Made by a program: the position numbers and the translations under genes. From assembly GCF_029873635.1 (NCBI RefSeq), contig NC_080419.1:69483823-69547822 (forward strand): a stretch of 64,000 bases of DNA, given 5' to 3'. Of this stretch, positions 22,623 to 34,572 are shown piece after piece. Positions within the stretch are counted from its first letter, which is position 1. Each line of letters opens with the position of its first letter. This DNA comes from Malania oleifera. Its lineage: Eukaryota; Streptophyta; Magnoliopsida; Santalales; Ximeniaceae. Under the pieces are notes generated by a model, which did no database searches, was not told where the DNA came from, and saw only the letters and a program-made list of their open reading frames with translations.

Positions 22623-24826
22623 TGTAGAGACCTGAAGAATTATAGTAATTAAATAGTAAAATAAAAAAAGAAGGGAAAATTCTAAAAAGGACTCATAGGG
22701 TCTCGTCAACGAATACAAGGATTTCGTCGACGAGTATTCTTCTAGGGATCGTCGATGCGGACACATGTCTCATCAATGAGAATTTACCGAGAGGGGGTTT
22801 TGTAGAGCCTAAAGTTCATCGACGAGAGACTTGTATTCGGCAACGAACTTCCTTTATGGACTCGACGATGAGGTGACGTGTCTTGTCGACGAATCCAGTT
22901 TTATAAGTAAGCCTAAATTGGATTTTTCAGCAAGAAATTGTGCTAGAAATTCTCTCTCTCTCTTTCTAAAAATCGACCCTCTCCCCTTCTCTCTACGATT
23001 TTAGACTCCGATTCTCCCCAGTTCGACAATCAGAAGCTACCACGGTAGTCCTAGGGAGATTCTCTACAACCTAGTTAGAGCGGAAATTAAATTTGAGCCG
23101 TTTGGGAACCATCCTAAAATTTGGGTAAGTGGATTTTTAGGTATTTTTAGTATTACTAGTATTATTTGGGGTCAGATTTTATATTCTATGAGAATATACT
23201 GGTGTTTTGTAGAATAAATTTGGGGTGTCATCTTTTTAGGAATACGGTGTTTTGGGCCCCTATAGTCATGAGTTGAAGAGCTCAGCAAGTATCTATTCGG
23301 AAGCCCAGGTAAATTATAGTTCAAGAAATTATGAATAGGCAATCTCAGGAAATATGAGTGTATTTATTTACTGGAGAATTTGTATATGTAAATGCAAATT
23401 TTTGGGATTGGTACACCGTGGGTGCGAGAGTTGAATGGAAGCCAGCCTCTCAGACAGATAAGTAAGGAAAATACGCTATGCAAGGAATTTCAAAAAGTTA
23501 CTAGAAAATTATGTATTTATCAATTTATTATTCAGTTTTTCCATAATATTATTATTATATTAGGTGATGTAGATTTTAGAGCATGAGATTTTAATTACTT
23601 AATTGTGTGGCATGAGTTCTTAACAATTTAGTATAATATTTATACAGTTTTACAAATATCATGTTTTACAGTATATTAGCAGAAAATATAGATATGCAGT
23701 TTTCAAAAAATATGATTTATAGTATTTTTCAGAATGTCATGACTTCAAAACCATAACACTCAATTATTCAGTTATTCAGTTAGAAATTCAGATTATACAG
23801 ATCAGTTTAAAAATGTTATAGTTATTTTAAAATCATAGTAAAAACAGTAAGATAATTATAAGTATCAGTACTAAATAGTATCAGACCTTGAGGAAATATT
23901 CAGTCAGATTCAAACAGTAGAGCACGGTACCATTGTTATTTTCATATCAAAGTGCAACCACATATCTCAGATAGTATGTGGATTCCATCAACTGTGTCTA
24001 TGGAGAGATTGCAGTCTCCTCAGTATTCTGGGTTAAGGAGGCCTGTTTGATGAGGTAGAGACTAGTTATCATGCCCAGAGAGATTGTAGTGGGCCAGATT
24101 GATGATTGGTAGGGTTTCAGATTGACTTACCTAGTGGGCCAACCAGTGTTAAGTACCACCTACGGGCCACACAACCTTGTCATGGGGGGTTAAATCATGA
24201 CATTCAGTTCCCAGGATATTATCACAGTTGTTTCTATATATACAGATTTACAGTACAATAGCAGATTTATTATAATACTAGAATTATGTGTAACAAGAAA
24301 ACTCAGATATATAGTTTTATTTTAAACTGTGATAAATGTAATCTGTACGGTATACTAGATTAACATTTTTACAGTTTCAGTATTATATCAATATATTAAA
24401 AATGTAACTCAATTGCCACACACTAGTGATAGCATATTTTCTCTTACTGAGCATTGTCTCATCCCAGTGACTTAACATTTTTCAAGTGATCCAGCTAGGC
24501 GAGCAAATCAGGCTCACAGGTAGAGAGGTTTTTGCGCTGCCCTTTTTGAAGGGTGAGTGTTTCCTAGGTGTTGGTTGTTTGGGTAGATCCCAGGGTTTTT
24601 GATAGATGTCACTGGGAGTTTTATAATGTATATTTTGGGACTTTTTAGATTTCTAATATTGTAAATATAGTTTACAGTTTTATGTTTATCGCTGCTTAGG
24701 AATGTAATGTGAACAGAGTTTCCTTAGTGCTCCCTTAGGGCCTGAGATGTTTTTAGCAGATAATGCGGGGAGATTTGCTATATATGTTTAAGGGGAAAAA
24801 ATAGCGTGAAAAATCAGGTTGTTACA
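22623..24826 (+). mobile_element. 3' LTR of Ty3 element A
   Basis: Uninterrupted LTR of 2204 bp, from TGTAGAGACCTGAAG to CAGGTTGTTACA. It carries the TCGTCGACGA-like array (22700-22890), a short CT tract, and the block TGCCACACACTAGTGATAGC near 24413 that is shared with LTRs B and C. ATCTT at 24827 is the right target duplication. Confidence 0.93.
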
Positions 24827-25319
24827 ATCTTTCTGCCCTGTACTTCCATATCTCCCACTCCCTATCTCCGTCCTCCTCTGTTATCCTATCTCCTCCAAGG
24901 CTCTCAACTGGACCTTGCCTGAAAATTTGAAGGCATGGGCCTCTTTCCCTGGCTCTGTACCACAGTGCCTCCCTAGAGGCTATTCTCAATCACTGTAACT
25001 CTATCCACTACCTCTGCGAAAGTCTAGGCCCGGAAGCCTATAACCTGCTCAAACAAACTCTGTCTCGGGCCCTCCTCTAACTTCCTCGCCTCCTTTTCCT
25101 CATCTGACACCAAATATGGGGCACACTGGGATAGCTCAACAAATCTAACTGCATACTTTTGTATCGTCATTGGCCCCTACGTCAAATGCAAAAACTCCGC
25201 TGCCTTCGCACTTGCTAACAGTAGCGAGGAAGTATCTCTCGAAAAAGATCTCCCTAAAGTGGCTTCACATCACCGCTACAGGCTCAGGTCTCTACTCCTC
25301 CAACAGTTTCACTAATCTC
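24827..25319 (-). pseudogene. gag of Ty3 element B, middle part
   Basis: Minus-strand text in broken frames corresponds to the capsid block of element A (REIFFERYF, then a SERYDGANDDT-like tail, a TEFV*AGYRLPGLDF segment and a basic stretch before the zinc knuckle). It is bounded by element A on the left and a solo Sirevirus-type LTR on the right; the gag continues at 27382. Many stops. Confidence 0.82.
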
Positions 25320-27381
25320 TGTTGACCTTATAGGTCACACTCGGTTTTGATAATGACAAATACTCTAATATTTGATAGCTTTCAAGTTTGTGTGCAGTTT
25401 TATATTAGCAAATCAATTGATGGCACGCGAAGTGAAGCCTGAAGACCCTAAAGATTATTTTTTGCTGTAATTTATATTATTTGGGTTTGTAATAATTTAT
25501 ATCGGTCTGTAGTAATCTCTGCATGTCATGCATTTAGGTTTTGTTGCTCAACATGACCATAGATTGACCATAGGGTACCAAATGTCATTGGGGCACCCTT
25601 CGGTCAATCGAAGGTCGATCGATGCCGGATTTTTTTGGTGTCCTCAAAGACTTTAGAAAGACCCTAGGTCCTAGAACTTACACGTAAAATAGTCCCCAAC
25701 ATCACTCATTATATCAGGGGAATTAAATAAGGCAAAAATCTAGACTTAATTGAAAAGGTTGAGTGGGTTCGGGTGACCGAACCCAAGCCATGTAAAACGG
25801 CTCAGGCAACCGAACAAGTCAACATGTTGACTTCATGTTTCGGGCACTGAACCTATATTGAGCATATCTCCCTAGGCACCTGAACCTGTGTCAGGTTCCT
25901 TTTCAACTACTCGGGCGCCCGAATGATCACGTTCAAAATGGGCTTAGGCAACTGAATTGGCTTGTTCGGTTAATCGAACTTGGAACTAGGCACTCAAACC
26001 TAGGAACAAATACTACTAACTTTGGTTCGAGCTACCGAGTTAATATTCAGGCTACCAAAATATTTTAAAACATATTTTAAAATGAGTCTATTCGGGCAAC
26101 CGAACCTCGGTTCAACCACTCGAACCTTCTCGGGTTAAATTTATTTTACCTGAGGTAAATAAGGGTTAAAATGGGATAATTACTCTTAAGTGTCTTTTGA
26201 ATTTTCTAAGAATGCCCAATAGGTCTCAAACGGTTATATTTTTGACCTTGTCTATAAATATGGGTTCATTTGTGAAGATTAAGATGAGATTAGCCAAAAT
26301 CATTAGCAAAAATCCTCTCTATCTCAAAATCTCATTTTTCCCAAAATACTCTCAAATATTAATTCCCTTGATATATCTTGATATTGTGAGAGTTTATTGA
26401 TTGTTCTTGTGTTTATTAGATAGTGCAAATACTCCCATTTGTTTGGTTGATTGTTTGATATTATTTTGGAGAGTTTAGCTAGGTTTATCCTACAGATTTG
26501 AACATCATAAATCTTGTGTTGGGACAAACTAACAAGCTTAAGGATCTTTGCATTATCATTGCAAGATTCATATAGTTTTGATTTTGTTGTGCAAAATATT
26601 TTTCTACAAGCTAAAATATTTTCAAACTACTCTTGTGCTCATTACATTGAAGGAAAATTTTTTGAGTTAAGTTTGAATATTTAATTAACATCTTTGAAAC
26701 CCTAATTTTCTAGTGAGATTTCATTTAGCTTGTTTCAAAGATACAACTTGTTTATAACACTCTTGAACATTATTGTGATCATATCTTGTTGAGTGTTACT
26801 TGCACATATATTCACATCACTGAACTTACATTACCTGTTGATGTGCATGTGATAGATTATATTGGGTACATATCTACTTTACTTGAAAAGCATAATCACT
26901 ATACCAATTATGTTGTGAAAAATATTGTTGTATTCTAAGCATGGCTTGAGGGGGCGGTAATCCAGCCTGTAAGGATTGTTAGGGTCTTCTCCACCCCACA
27001 AGGAGAATTTGTAAAGGTTGAGGTCAGCCCTGTGCTAATTGACCTGGTTGTAGTAGGTGTTACTCCACCCGTTAAGTGAGCATTAGTGGAATCCTTATGC
27101 TTGCGAGTTAGAGGCAGGGACGTAGGCACAATTGGACGAACCTTGATAACATATCGTGCATGTTCTTTATATTTTTGCAAATTTATTTTCCACACTTTTA
27201 TTCTTCAGCACATGTATATTGTATGCTTGATTCATTATATGAAGTACATGTGTTGATTGGGTTTATAATTAAATAGAAAGACCTTAGGTTTGTGTAATGC
27301 TACTGCTAGATTAGTTAACCTAGGGACAAATTTTTTAAATATCCAATTCACCCCCCTCTTGGGAATACACCAAAGCTAACA
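25320..27381 (+). mobile_element. solo Sirevirus-type LTR (family E) in gag of B
   Basis: It starts TGTTGACCTTATAGG and ends CTAACA after CACCCCCCTCTTGGGAATACACC. ATCTC (25315-25319) and ATTTC (27382-27386) form a one-mismatch target duplication. It contains GCAGGGACGTAGGCAC...GACGAACC near 27115, the block shared with the other Sirevirus-type LTRs. No internal region. Motif array at 25760-26135. Confidence 0.88.
25760..26135. repeat. array of TTCGGGCAACCGAAC motifs in family E LTR
   Basis: About a dozen imperfect palindromes, such as GGTTCGGGTGACCGAACC, CTCAGGCAACCGAAC, CTCGGGCGCCCGAAT, TTCGGTTAATCGAAC and TTCGGGCAACCGAACC, lie over 375 bp. Same arrangement as the arrays in the gag-only element and family D, with another core. 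Confidence 0.78.
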
Positions 27382-27705
27382 ATTTCCACCAGTATTTAGC
27401 CCCAGTCAATTTAAACGTCACAAACAGTACCTTCTGCTCATCTGTACATGGGAGAACTGCCAACATATCCTTTACATCCTGGACTCAATTCTCAGCTACT
27501 AGTGGATCAGCCCCTCCGAAGAGCGATAGAGGTCTCCTACACGTGAATTGCTCAATCGTGCAGCTCTGCTCCCCAGAACTTCTAGCCATCTCTGCCATCA
27601 CCTGTTGTGTGACGCTACGTAACATTGTATCAAGGTCTCCGCACCCATATTGGAAGGCCCTACATCATCACCTCCAACCTGTGCACTGCTACTCCCTAGG
27701 TCCAT
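27382..27705 (-). pseudogene. gag start of Ty3 element B
   Basis: On the minus strand ATG at 27705 opens MDLGSSSAQVGGDD, followed by SVTQQVMAEMARSSGEQ and FGGADPLVAEN, homologous to the gag start of element A. A TGA follows at the site where A has TAG. Frames are broken and the sequence ends at the solo LTR. Confidence 0.82.
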
Positions 27706-28095
27706 CTTGAAAATGGTATAAAACAATCCTAGAATTTTATCATCACAACATCACTAACACACTCAACAAACTAAACTCATAGAATATTCCTCTACAATCA
27801 TTCATCTCCAATATCCTCAATCCCAATTTAAGATTCAATCCTACCACTTTGAAACAAGAATTGGCGATAGTATCCATGATTTTCCTGAAATCGTCACCCC
27901 AGGAAAATCACAAAAACAACCACGGAACTCCTGCCTCCAAGTCGCAAGATAGAACCCTAAATTCCCAGTCTCATCCTCTAATAAAAACTTACTTATATTT
28001 CAATCTACCCATCTCTTATTCTCCTCACAATCCATTCCTACACTCTAGTATTGTATTTCGCTGTTTACTAAAGTCTACAAAACCTAGCAAACCTA
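27706..28095 (-). other. 5' untranslated region of element B
   Basis: Between the gag start and the primer-binding site. No motif recognised; the plus-strand open frame across it has no recognisable domain. Confidence 0.6.
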
Positions 28096-28108
28096 GGCTC
28101 TGATACCA
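28096..28108 (-). other. primer-binding site of element B
   Basis: On the minus strand TGGTATCAGAGCC, a perfect match to the common plant tRNA-Met site, three bases from the LTR end. Confidence 0.9.
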
Positions 28109-28111
28109 AAT

Positions 28112-29837
28112 TATGACGCCCCAATTTTCATACCATTTTTTTCATAAATAAAAAATATTAATCATACTCGAACATACTCAACACCGGCCACGCCATAAAT
28201 TCTGATACCATTTAAACATAACCCGACTCGAAGCGGGTATCGGGTAATCAGTCATACAAGCAATCCTAACAGTGGAAGTCAATGTATACAAATCATCCAG
28301 AATAAAAATACCCAGAGCACTACACATCCATATATATATATTTACACATGTCTAACATATTCTCAAAAATCAACCATAAACTCTAGAGGAATCACACATC
28401 CCTAGCTCAACCACTCACCCTGTCTATCAGGGTACCAGCTCCCCTCTATCTTGGAGCTCTACCACCTGATCTTTCTCAGTTCCTTGAAATATTTAAATAT
28501 TTGGGTGACACACATCTCAGTAAGACGGAATAAATTATTTACAGTGTGTGGCAGTATAAGTTTCATCATATCATAATATATTCATTTCAGTGATAATACC
28601 ATTTGAGAAAAATATACCATTTAAACTCATAGTCATATAGATATAAAACACAAACTATTATAAGCTTTAATTCCATTTTTCAACTCATTCACATGCAGCC
28701 CATATTTAACAGCGAAAGTTCTCGAGGATAGAGGAGATCACACGCCCAAATATGTAGCTCCTCTCTGCTCTGATATCGTTTGTAACCTTGTCCGAATAGT
28801 TTAGGTGTGGCTACAACTAATACTTATCAGGGCACTCACCTTACTCAGTACGCCCTCAGGCGGAGAGTTTTACTTTGCCTTATTTATCTATGATATTAAA
28901 CTCACGTTCTTTCTTTTCAATTTCAATTTCATTTCATCATCTAGCACATGAGTGTCCTTGGTAACCAATACATCTACTTCTGTAACTCATGGCTACCTTG
29001 AGGATATTTTCTCCACGCCATGCTTCCCCCCATGGTCGAGGTTGTGCGGTCCAAAAGCTGGATCTAACCGTGGTTGGGCTACCCGGTTAGATCAAAATAG
29101 GAAATCATCCATACGTCTATAGTACGATTGGTCCGCCATATAACCCTGGTCCGGACCCAGGGGGTAAAACTACCCTTCTCACTTATTCAATCAACTGTCA
29201 ACACCACACTCACCATGAGACCATGTGGTTGCACTAGCACCTCACTAGCAACGGTACCGTGCTCTATATCATTTTGTGAATTTCCACATTTCATCATAAA
29301 ACATATCATATTCTCATATTTCCCCATTTATCATAGAAAACATTTTTATAATCATGTCTCACATTTCAAAACATCACAATTCAGTATTACTCATATGCCA
29401 CACAATTTTTATCTGATTTTCATATCATAATAATTTCACGTATTAACTCAACCAATAGTACTCAAAATACCTTTAATAATTTATTCCCCTTACCTGACTT
29501 ACTGAGAGGTCCATTAACACCCTAATTCCTATGCTCCACGGTGTTTGCAGCTCAAAAGGCTTCAATTCACATTTCCCCAAATTAATCAACTCAACCTCCA
29601 GAATATTATCATTTAGTATTCCATAGGCCCCAAATACTCCAATTTAACAATTAAAACCAATATTTAACACCCTTACCTCAATTTTGGAGTGGTACCCTAA
29701 AACTCCAAATTGAAAATCTGCTTTGGTTAAGTTGAAAAGAATCTTCCCACGAACCTCGTGGTATCTTCTGATCGTCAATTCGAGCTAAGGTCAGAGCGAA
29801 ATCATAGAGAAAATGGAGAGAGAGCAGTAGGTTTTAG

Positions 29838-29895
<58 letters not shown>

Positions 29896-30147
29896 TGTTT
29901 AATTAAAACAATGAAGCTCGCAGAATCCCTTTTAATGGTTTTCTCAAGCTCTCAGAAATTTTTCACCGGTTTGCTCTTTAACCGGCCCAGTTTTTACCGT
30001 TTACCCACTTATGTTATTGCGGTAAAATCATATAAACGTCGACGATTTTCTTAATGCTCCAAAAAACCATCACCGGTTTGCTCTTCACCAACCCAAAAAT
30101 CCTCCTTTTCCAATTGTTTTTATTATTATATTTTTCGGGTCTTTACA
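28112..30147 (-). mobile_element. 5' LTR of Ty3 element B
   Basis: On the minus strand it starts TGTAAAGACCCGAAAAAT at 30147 and ends GGGGCGTCATA at 28112, next to the primer site. The part 29178-30147 matches the left LTR (1-1414) apart from its minisatellite. It contains TCTCAGTAAGACGG and GTGTGTGGC near 28520-28552, shared with LTRs A and C. Confidence 0.92.
29842..29892. repeat. (AG)25 microsatellite in LTR B
   Basis: Equivalent to 1095-1142 in the other LTR but slightly longer. Confidence 0.95.
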
Positions 30148-32135
30148 AGATCGGTGTGTATTGAGTCAGAAATACGTTTCCAGGATACAATGAAGTTCGG
30201 AATATAATCTGATATTAGTTTGCATTACACACAAACGAAAAACTGACCACAAACACCCTTAGAAAAATCTAAACAAATTTATGAAATTCTATTTCTATAG
30301 AAAACAAAACTCAGGATTGAAGAAGACAAAATTTGTGAAAGCTTTTTGAGACAAAGAGAATGAGAGAATGATTAAATATTTCTATATGATTCTTGGAGTT
30401 AATTACGTCTTTAAGTAAGAGAGAATTATGCCTATTCCGAATAATTACATCTGTTCAAATTTAAATAATTTGTTAAATAACTATTTTATTAACTATCATT
30501 CGTGAAGCAGATTTCTAAAGTCGACCTGGTCGCATCTTGGTCGAACCTTGGTCGACATAGTCTGCAATATATTCAATTGTTTCTTTGTGTTTAGTAGACC
30601 TGGTTGACTTCCAAGATAACCCAGTTGCGCCCTAGTCTAGACATTCTAGAAAATCAATTATTTTAGAAAACATTTCAACATATATATATTATGTAGGTAA
30701 TTGGAAGATAATAAAATGCTATTAAATTTTGATTTTTGAAAGCATAATTTTATATCTTTTGGTATGAAAGATAACCCCAATGATTATATTGCCGGGGCAA
30801 AGTAAAATGATTTCACGTCTCCCGTCCAAAAAAGAACTCCAATGAGGACAGAATGGGCACACGATTATAAATCATACTCACAAATCACGTCCCCTTTTTT
30901 ATTCTTTCCATGTACAGACAGACTCCCCAACATGATTGTATTGGATTGAGTGGTACTGAAGGACTAAATTGGCTATAGCAGTCTTACCATTTAAAAGGGA
31001 CCCATAAATCTGTTTTTTCCTTTTTCCTTTATGTTCTTAAAAAATACAAAATAAAATTAGCCTAAGAGGATCCAACAGCCTATCCAATCGCATAATTTAC
31101 TCGCACCAAACATGGACTAGAGTAATCTTCGTCTAACCTCCTCGCCATAAGCCTGCAAAATAACACAATTATCTTGCAAAACAAACACACCCTTATATTC
31201 TATTTCCTGATCAACAATTCCCTTCTCTCCGACTTTGTTCTTAGGGGAGGTGTTTGCTCAGTTGCAGCAATACACGGGGGCACAAAATAGGTGGTTAGAG
31301 AACTGGCAATAAGGTTGGGACCTCAGTGCAGCTTCTTTACCATTAAGGTTATGATGGCAAGTGGTGAATGTGTTAAGCTGCAAAATGATCAATCTGTAGA
31401 GATTCCCTATTTCGCCATGTTAAGCTCGGAAGCGCGGCCATCATATATCATGGGATCTTACAATCGTCTCTCTTCGAATCCATACAAGGACATCTTTGGT
31501 ATGCATTCACGTTTGAACAAATACAATACAATTTTCTAACAAGTTCCAACATGAATTACCTCACAAACCCTGACCTGCAACCCATGTACCCATGCTAAAA
31601 AACCCTATGCATTTACTGCTTAAATCTTCATTGTTTTCGGAACACTAAATCTTCGTGAATTGTTTGTTTTCAAATGATACAAAACAAACAACCACTCCTC
31701 ACGCAGGGCATGAGATCCTCCTAACAAAATCCCACCTTTTCTACCAAGGGGGTACCAACTGTCAGTGAAAGCCAAAACACCTCAATAATGTTCATTAAAA
31801 GAATTGTTTTACATATTTTGCTATGGAGCGGGAAATGAATGAAATGAAAATTTGAATGGTGATCATGACAAATTCAAGTGATAAACTCGATACCATTCGA
31901 TATGATTCCGTTCTAGTTCTATGTACAAATGTGTGGTTAATGAAACCATCCATGCTTATCATCCATCAAATAAGCAAAAATTCGTCACTATGAAAAGAAA
32001 ATGATGTGATTGACATATAACCATTTATCAATAAGGAGAAAATGACTTTGGGGCAAAAATTACAAAATTCAAAATTGAAAAATGCATGAAATTGATGGAG
32101 TCATATATAAACACTCATTTGTTCCAGAGATCATG
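30148..32135. other. intergenic flank between element B and the PHAX-like gene
   Basis: About 2 kb of mostly AT-rich DNA without a convincing gene. A frame at 31291-31539 (plus) has the text RELAIRLGPQ and KVMMASGECVK, which faintly resembles the protease region of some Ty3 elements, but it has no active site. Otherwise I see nothing in it. The 3' untranslated region of the PHAX-like gene should lie just left of 32136. Confidence 0.5.
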
Positions 32136-32384
32136 CTAACCATCATTCTGATCCTCACCAAGCACATCGTCATATGAAACAGGTACTCTTATCCTGTCAT
32201 GAACGGATACCCGCTCCCTTTCACTGTTGGACTGATCAAGAGGATTTCCTCCTCCTGGTATTGGCTGTGAACCATCTGAAACACTGGCTGTACCCTGATC
32301 AGTGGGCGCACAGGCAATTTCTTTAGAAGACACACCTTTGCTATTCTCTGTTGCTTGCTTGATGTTTTGTTGTCTAAATTGCTT
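32136..32384 (-). CDS. last coding exon of plant PHAX-like RNA export adapter
   Basis: The acceptor on the minus strand is TTTTGTTTTGCAG at 32385 and the exon begins AAG CAA TTT in phase 0. It codes 82 residues, from KQFRQQNIKQATE to SYDDVLGEDQNDG, then a stop. Joined to the exon at 42679-42822 it reads GREFE-KQFRQQ without a shift. The tail is polar, with a conserved-looking RIRVPVSYDD near the end. PHAX proteins bind snRNA and link it to the cap-binding complex and exportin in the nucleus. The function is inferred from the RNA-binding domain coded by the two upstream exons. N-terminal exons were not found. Confidence 0.82.
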   Translation of the reverse strand, partial: KQFRQQNIKQATENSKGVSSKEIACAPTDQGTASVSDGSQPIPGGGNPLDQSNSERERVSVHDRIRVPVSYDDVLGEDQNDG

Positions 32385-32750
32385 CTGCAAAACAAAAGAC
32401 AATACTGCAATTTTAACTCACGGCTTGGATACAAAGATCAGCAAATCGTTCAAGTTGAAGCATAATGTGTTCTAAAGGAAGAAAATATGCCAATAGGGGC
32501 GGCAAATTGATTCAGGAAAGCACCATCATGATTCTATATCTAACATGCTCCCTATACAAAATACAAGTTCATACAATCAAGCCAAGAACTGGGATCAGGA
32601 TTCCATTTGTTGATTAAGAAGAGGAAGAGAAGGAATGAGCAACAATTAGTTGATTTTTTTTTTTTTAATTGCAAATTGAAAAACAGTTTGCTGTTATTAT
32701 TAGGAAAAAAAAAAAAAGAGTTTTCTGTTGGTATCATGGAATTTTGGCTT

Positions 32751-33059
32751 TTAAATCTTCAATGCCACATACAGATGCAACATAAAAGAACAAGCCATGA
32801 CACAGATTTCACTAACCCTGACATTGTAGGAGGAAGAGGATGGAAAGTTTCTTAATCCAATGGTTAAAACATCGAGCTTCCTTTCTTGATTATGCATCAC
32901 AGCTATTGGACCAAGTGACTTTCCATCCTTCAATTTCCCTTTCCTATCAAACACAACATTTAATACAGCAGATGGAATCCAATAGAAAAAGTACTTAAAA
33001 CTCATGGCCTCGCTGTCATAACATACAAATATCACTTCTTGAGTCGAATGTCTAGTCAT
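32751..33059 (-). other. unassigned 102-codon open frame in the intron
   Basis: On the minus strand it includes WIPSAVLNVVFDRKGKLKDG, then PIAVMHNQERKLDVLTIG and LRNFPSSSS. The composition looks coding and not like the AT-rich intron around it. I recognise no family and see no convincing splice borders. It could be a captured gene fragment, an old retroposon remnant or chance. Confidence 0.3.
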
Positions 33060-33061
33060 GC

Positions 33062-33553
33062 ATATCTATATCTATTAAGAGAATTCCCCACTTTTTATTC
33101 TCCTAAAATGCCCTATAAAAATATTGATTGAAATTTGAGTAATAAACTACTACAAATATAAAATAAAATATTAGTTACCTCATTATTAACCTATGACTAC
33201 TTAACTAGCACATTAAGATAGCATAACTAAGTATTTAAAACTCATTCTTTGGTGCCAATTTTTTAAGATCCTAACATTTTTAAATTTCAACAAAAATTTT
33301 ACTATTACTTGGCAATATTTTGCCCAACTTAGAATAATTCATGGCATGAGAGTAAATGTTAAGAGGCATAAAAAGAAAAAATTTTATTTTAAAAACAAAA
33401 TCAAACATAATAAAATGTAAAAATTTGATTAATGTCATAAACATAAATAAATGAAGATACATTACACACGCATCATTTGTCCCATGACTAGCATTCTATA
33501 ATGACCATATTGTTCAGTTTCTCAAACAAGCATTTAAAGTAAAACCACAGAAC
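33062..33553. other. intron sequence without recognised features
   Basis: AT-rich, stops in all frames, no repeat structure seen. Confidence 0.6.
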
Positions 33554-33561
33554 ATCAGCAG

Positions 33562-34259
33562 CATGGCTTTAAAAACTGGACCAGTGACTAACCCAGTGAA
33601 GCCATTGGGGGCCGGTTAGATCGATCGGACAGGTGGGTTAAACCAGTGGTTGAACTGGTGATGTTAGAATGACATTATATTGCATATTATTTTTGTGTGT
33701 ATTAGAAAAATAATATCACCGATCCTATATAACATATATGGATATATATATCTATATACATTTATATATATAGTTAAAGCTGCTTATAAGCTAATTAAAA
33801 CAAAAAATAATCACTATCTAAATAAAATTTGTACAAATTTTTCTTATTTTTCTAAAATATTCTTAAAACTTATTATTATATACTATTAGATAGTTATTAT
33901 ATTATTATTTTCATTATTTATATGTGTGTGATGTTTTTGTATATTTCTGTTTGTCTGCATAATTTAACCCATTAATAAGCATAAGAACATCAATTGGACT
34001 GGTGGTAAGGCAACTATGTGTTATGGAAGGTCATGGGTTCAAAACCTCAGCACTCACGCCTCCTCCATTAATTTTCATTATAAAGCAAAGAGCTGGGTTG
34101 ACCTGCTTTTGACCGCAGTTCGGACCGATGTATGTTCAGACCATTCTGGCCGGGTCAATGCCTGTTCGCTTCATTTCTAGTTATGGGGTGCCGCCCAGAC
34201 CGACTTGGTGACTGGTTACAGTTGAACCAGTCGGTGCATTTCCTGGTTTGAAAACCATG
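33562..34259. mobile_element. hAT-type MITE (698 bp)
   Basis: The ends are CATGGCTTTAAAAACTGG and, inverted, CATGGTTTTCAAACCAGG. Perfect 8-bp duplications ATCAGCAG flank it (33554-33561 and 34260-34267); 8 bp is the hAT length. The interior is AT-rich with no transposase frame, so it is non-autonomous. Near both ends the sequence is rich in GGACCAG/GAACCAG-type words. Confidence 0.85.
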
Positions 34260-34354
34260 ATCAGCAGAGACCATGATCCACTGCATATTTTTCCCCCATT
34301 TACTTGATCCATATTTCCAGCAATCAGTTTATTCCCAAGAAGCAAAGCTCACTA

Positions 34355-34572
34355 CTCACGGGGGTGTACAAAAATTACTGAAAAACCCCAAACCAGACAA
34401 AGCCGAACCATTTTACATTTTGGATTGGTTTTCCAGTTTCAGTTTTCAATTTAGTTTTTAATTAAAAAAAGGGTTTGCAGTGTCAGTTTTCAGTTTTAGC
34501 TTTCAATAAAAAAAGGGTTTTCAGTTTCAATTTCAGTTTTTTACAAGATAACTGAACCGAAAAACCAATATA
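34355..34572 (+). repeat. degenerate TTTTCAGTTTCAGTTT repeat, copy 1
   Basis: It starts with GTGTACAAAAATTACTGAAAAACCCC and carries AGTTTTCAGTTTTAGC-like words, ending near AACTGAACCGAAAAACC. A diverged inverted copy lies at about 63190-63390 (AAAATTACTGAAAAATCG on its minus strand). This looks like an interspersed repeat family without coding content. Confidence 0.6.

Noticed and set aside
27849..28103. 84-codon plus-strand frame
   Set aside because: It lies over the 5' untranslated region and primer-binding site of element B on the opposite strand.
31291..31539. Possible Ty3 protease fragment
   Set aside because: Only weak wording similarity, with no active site and no neighbouring pol motifs; noted in the flank description but not called.
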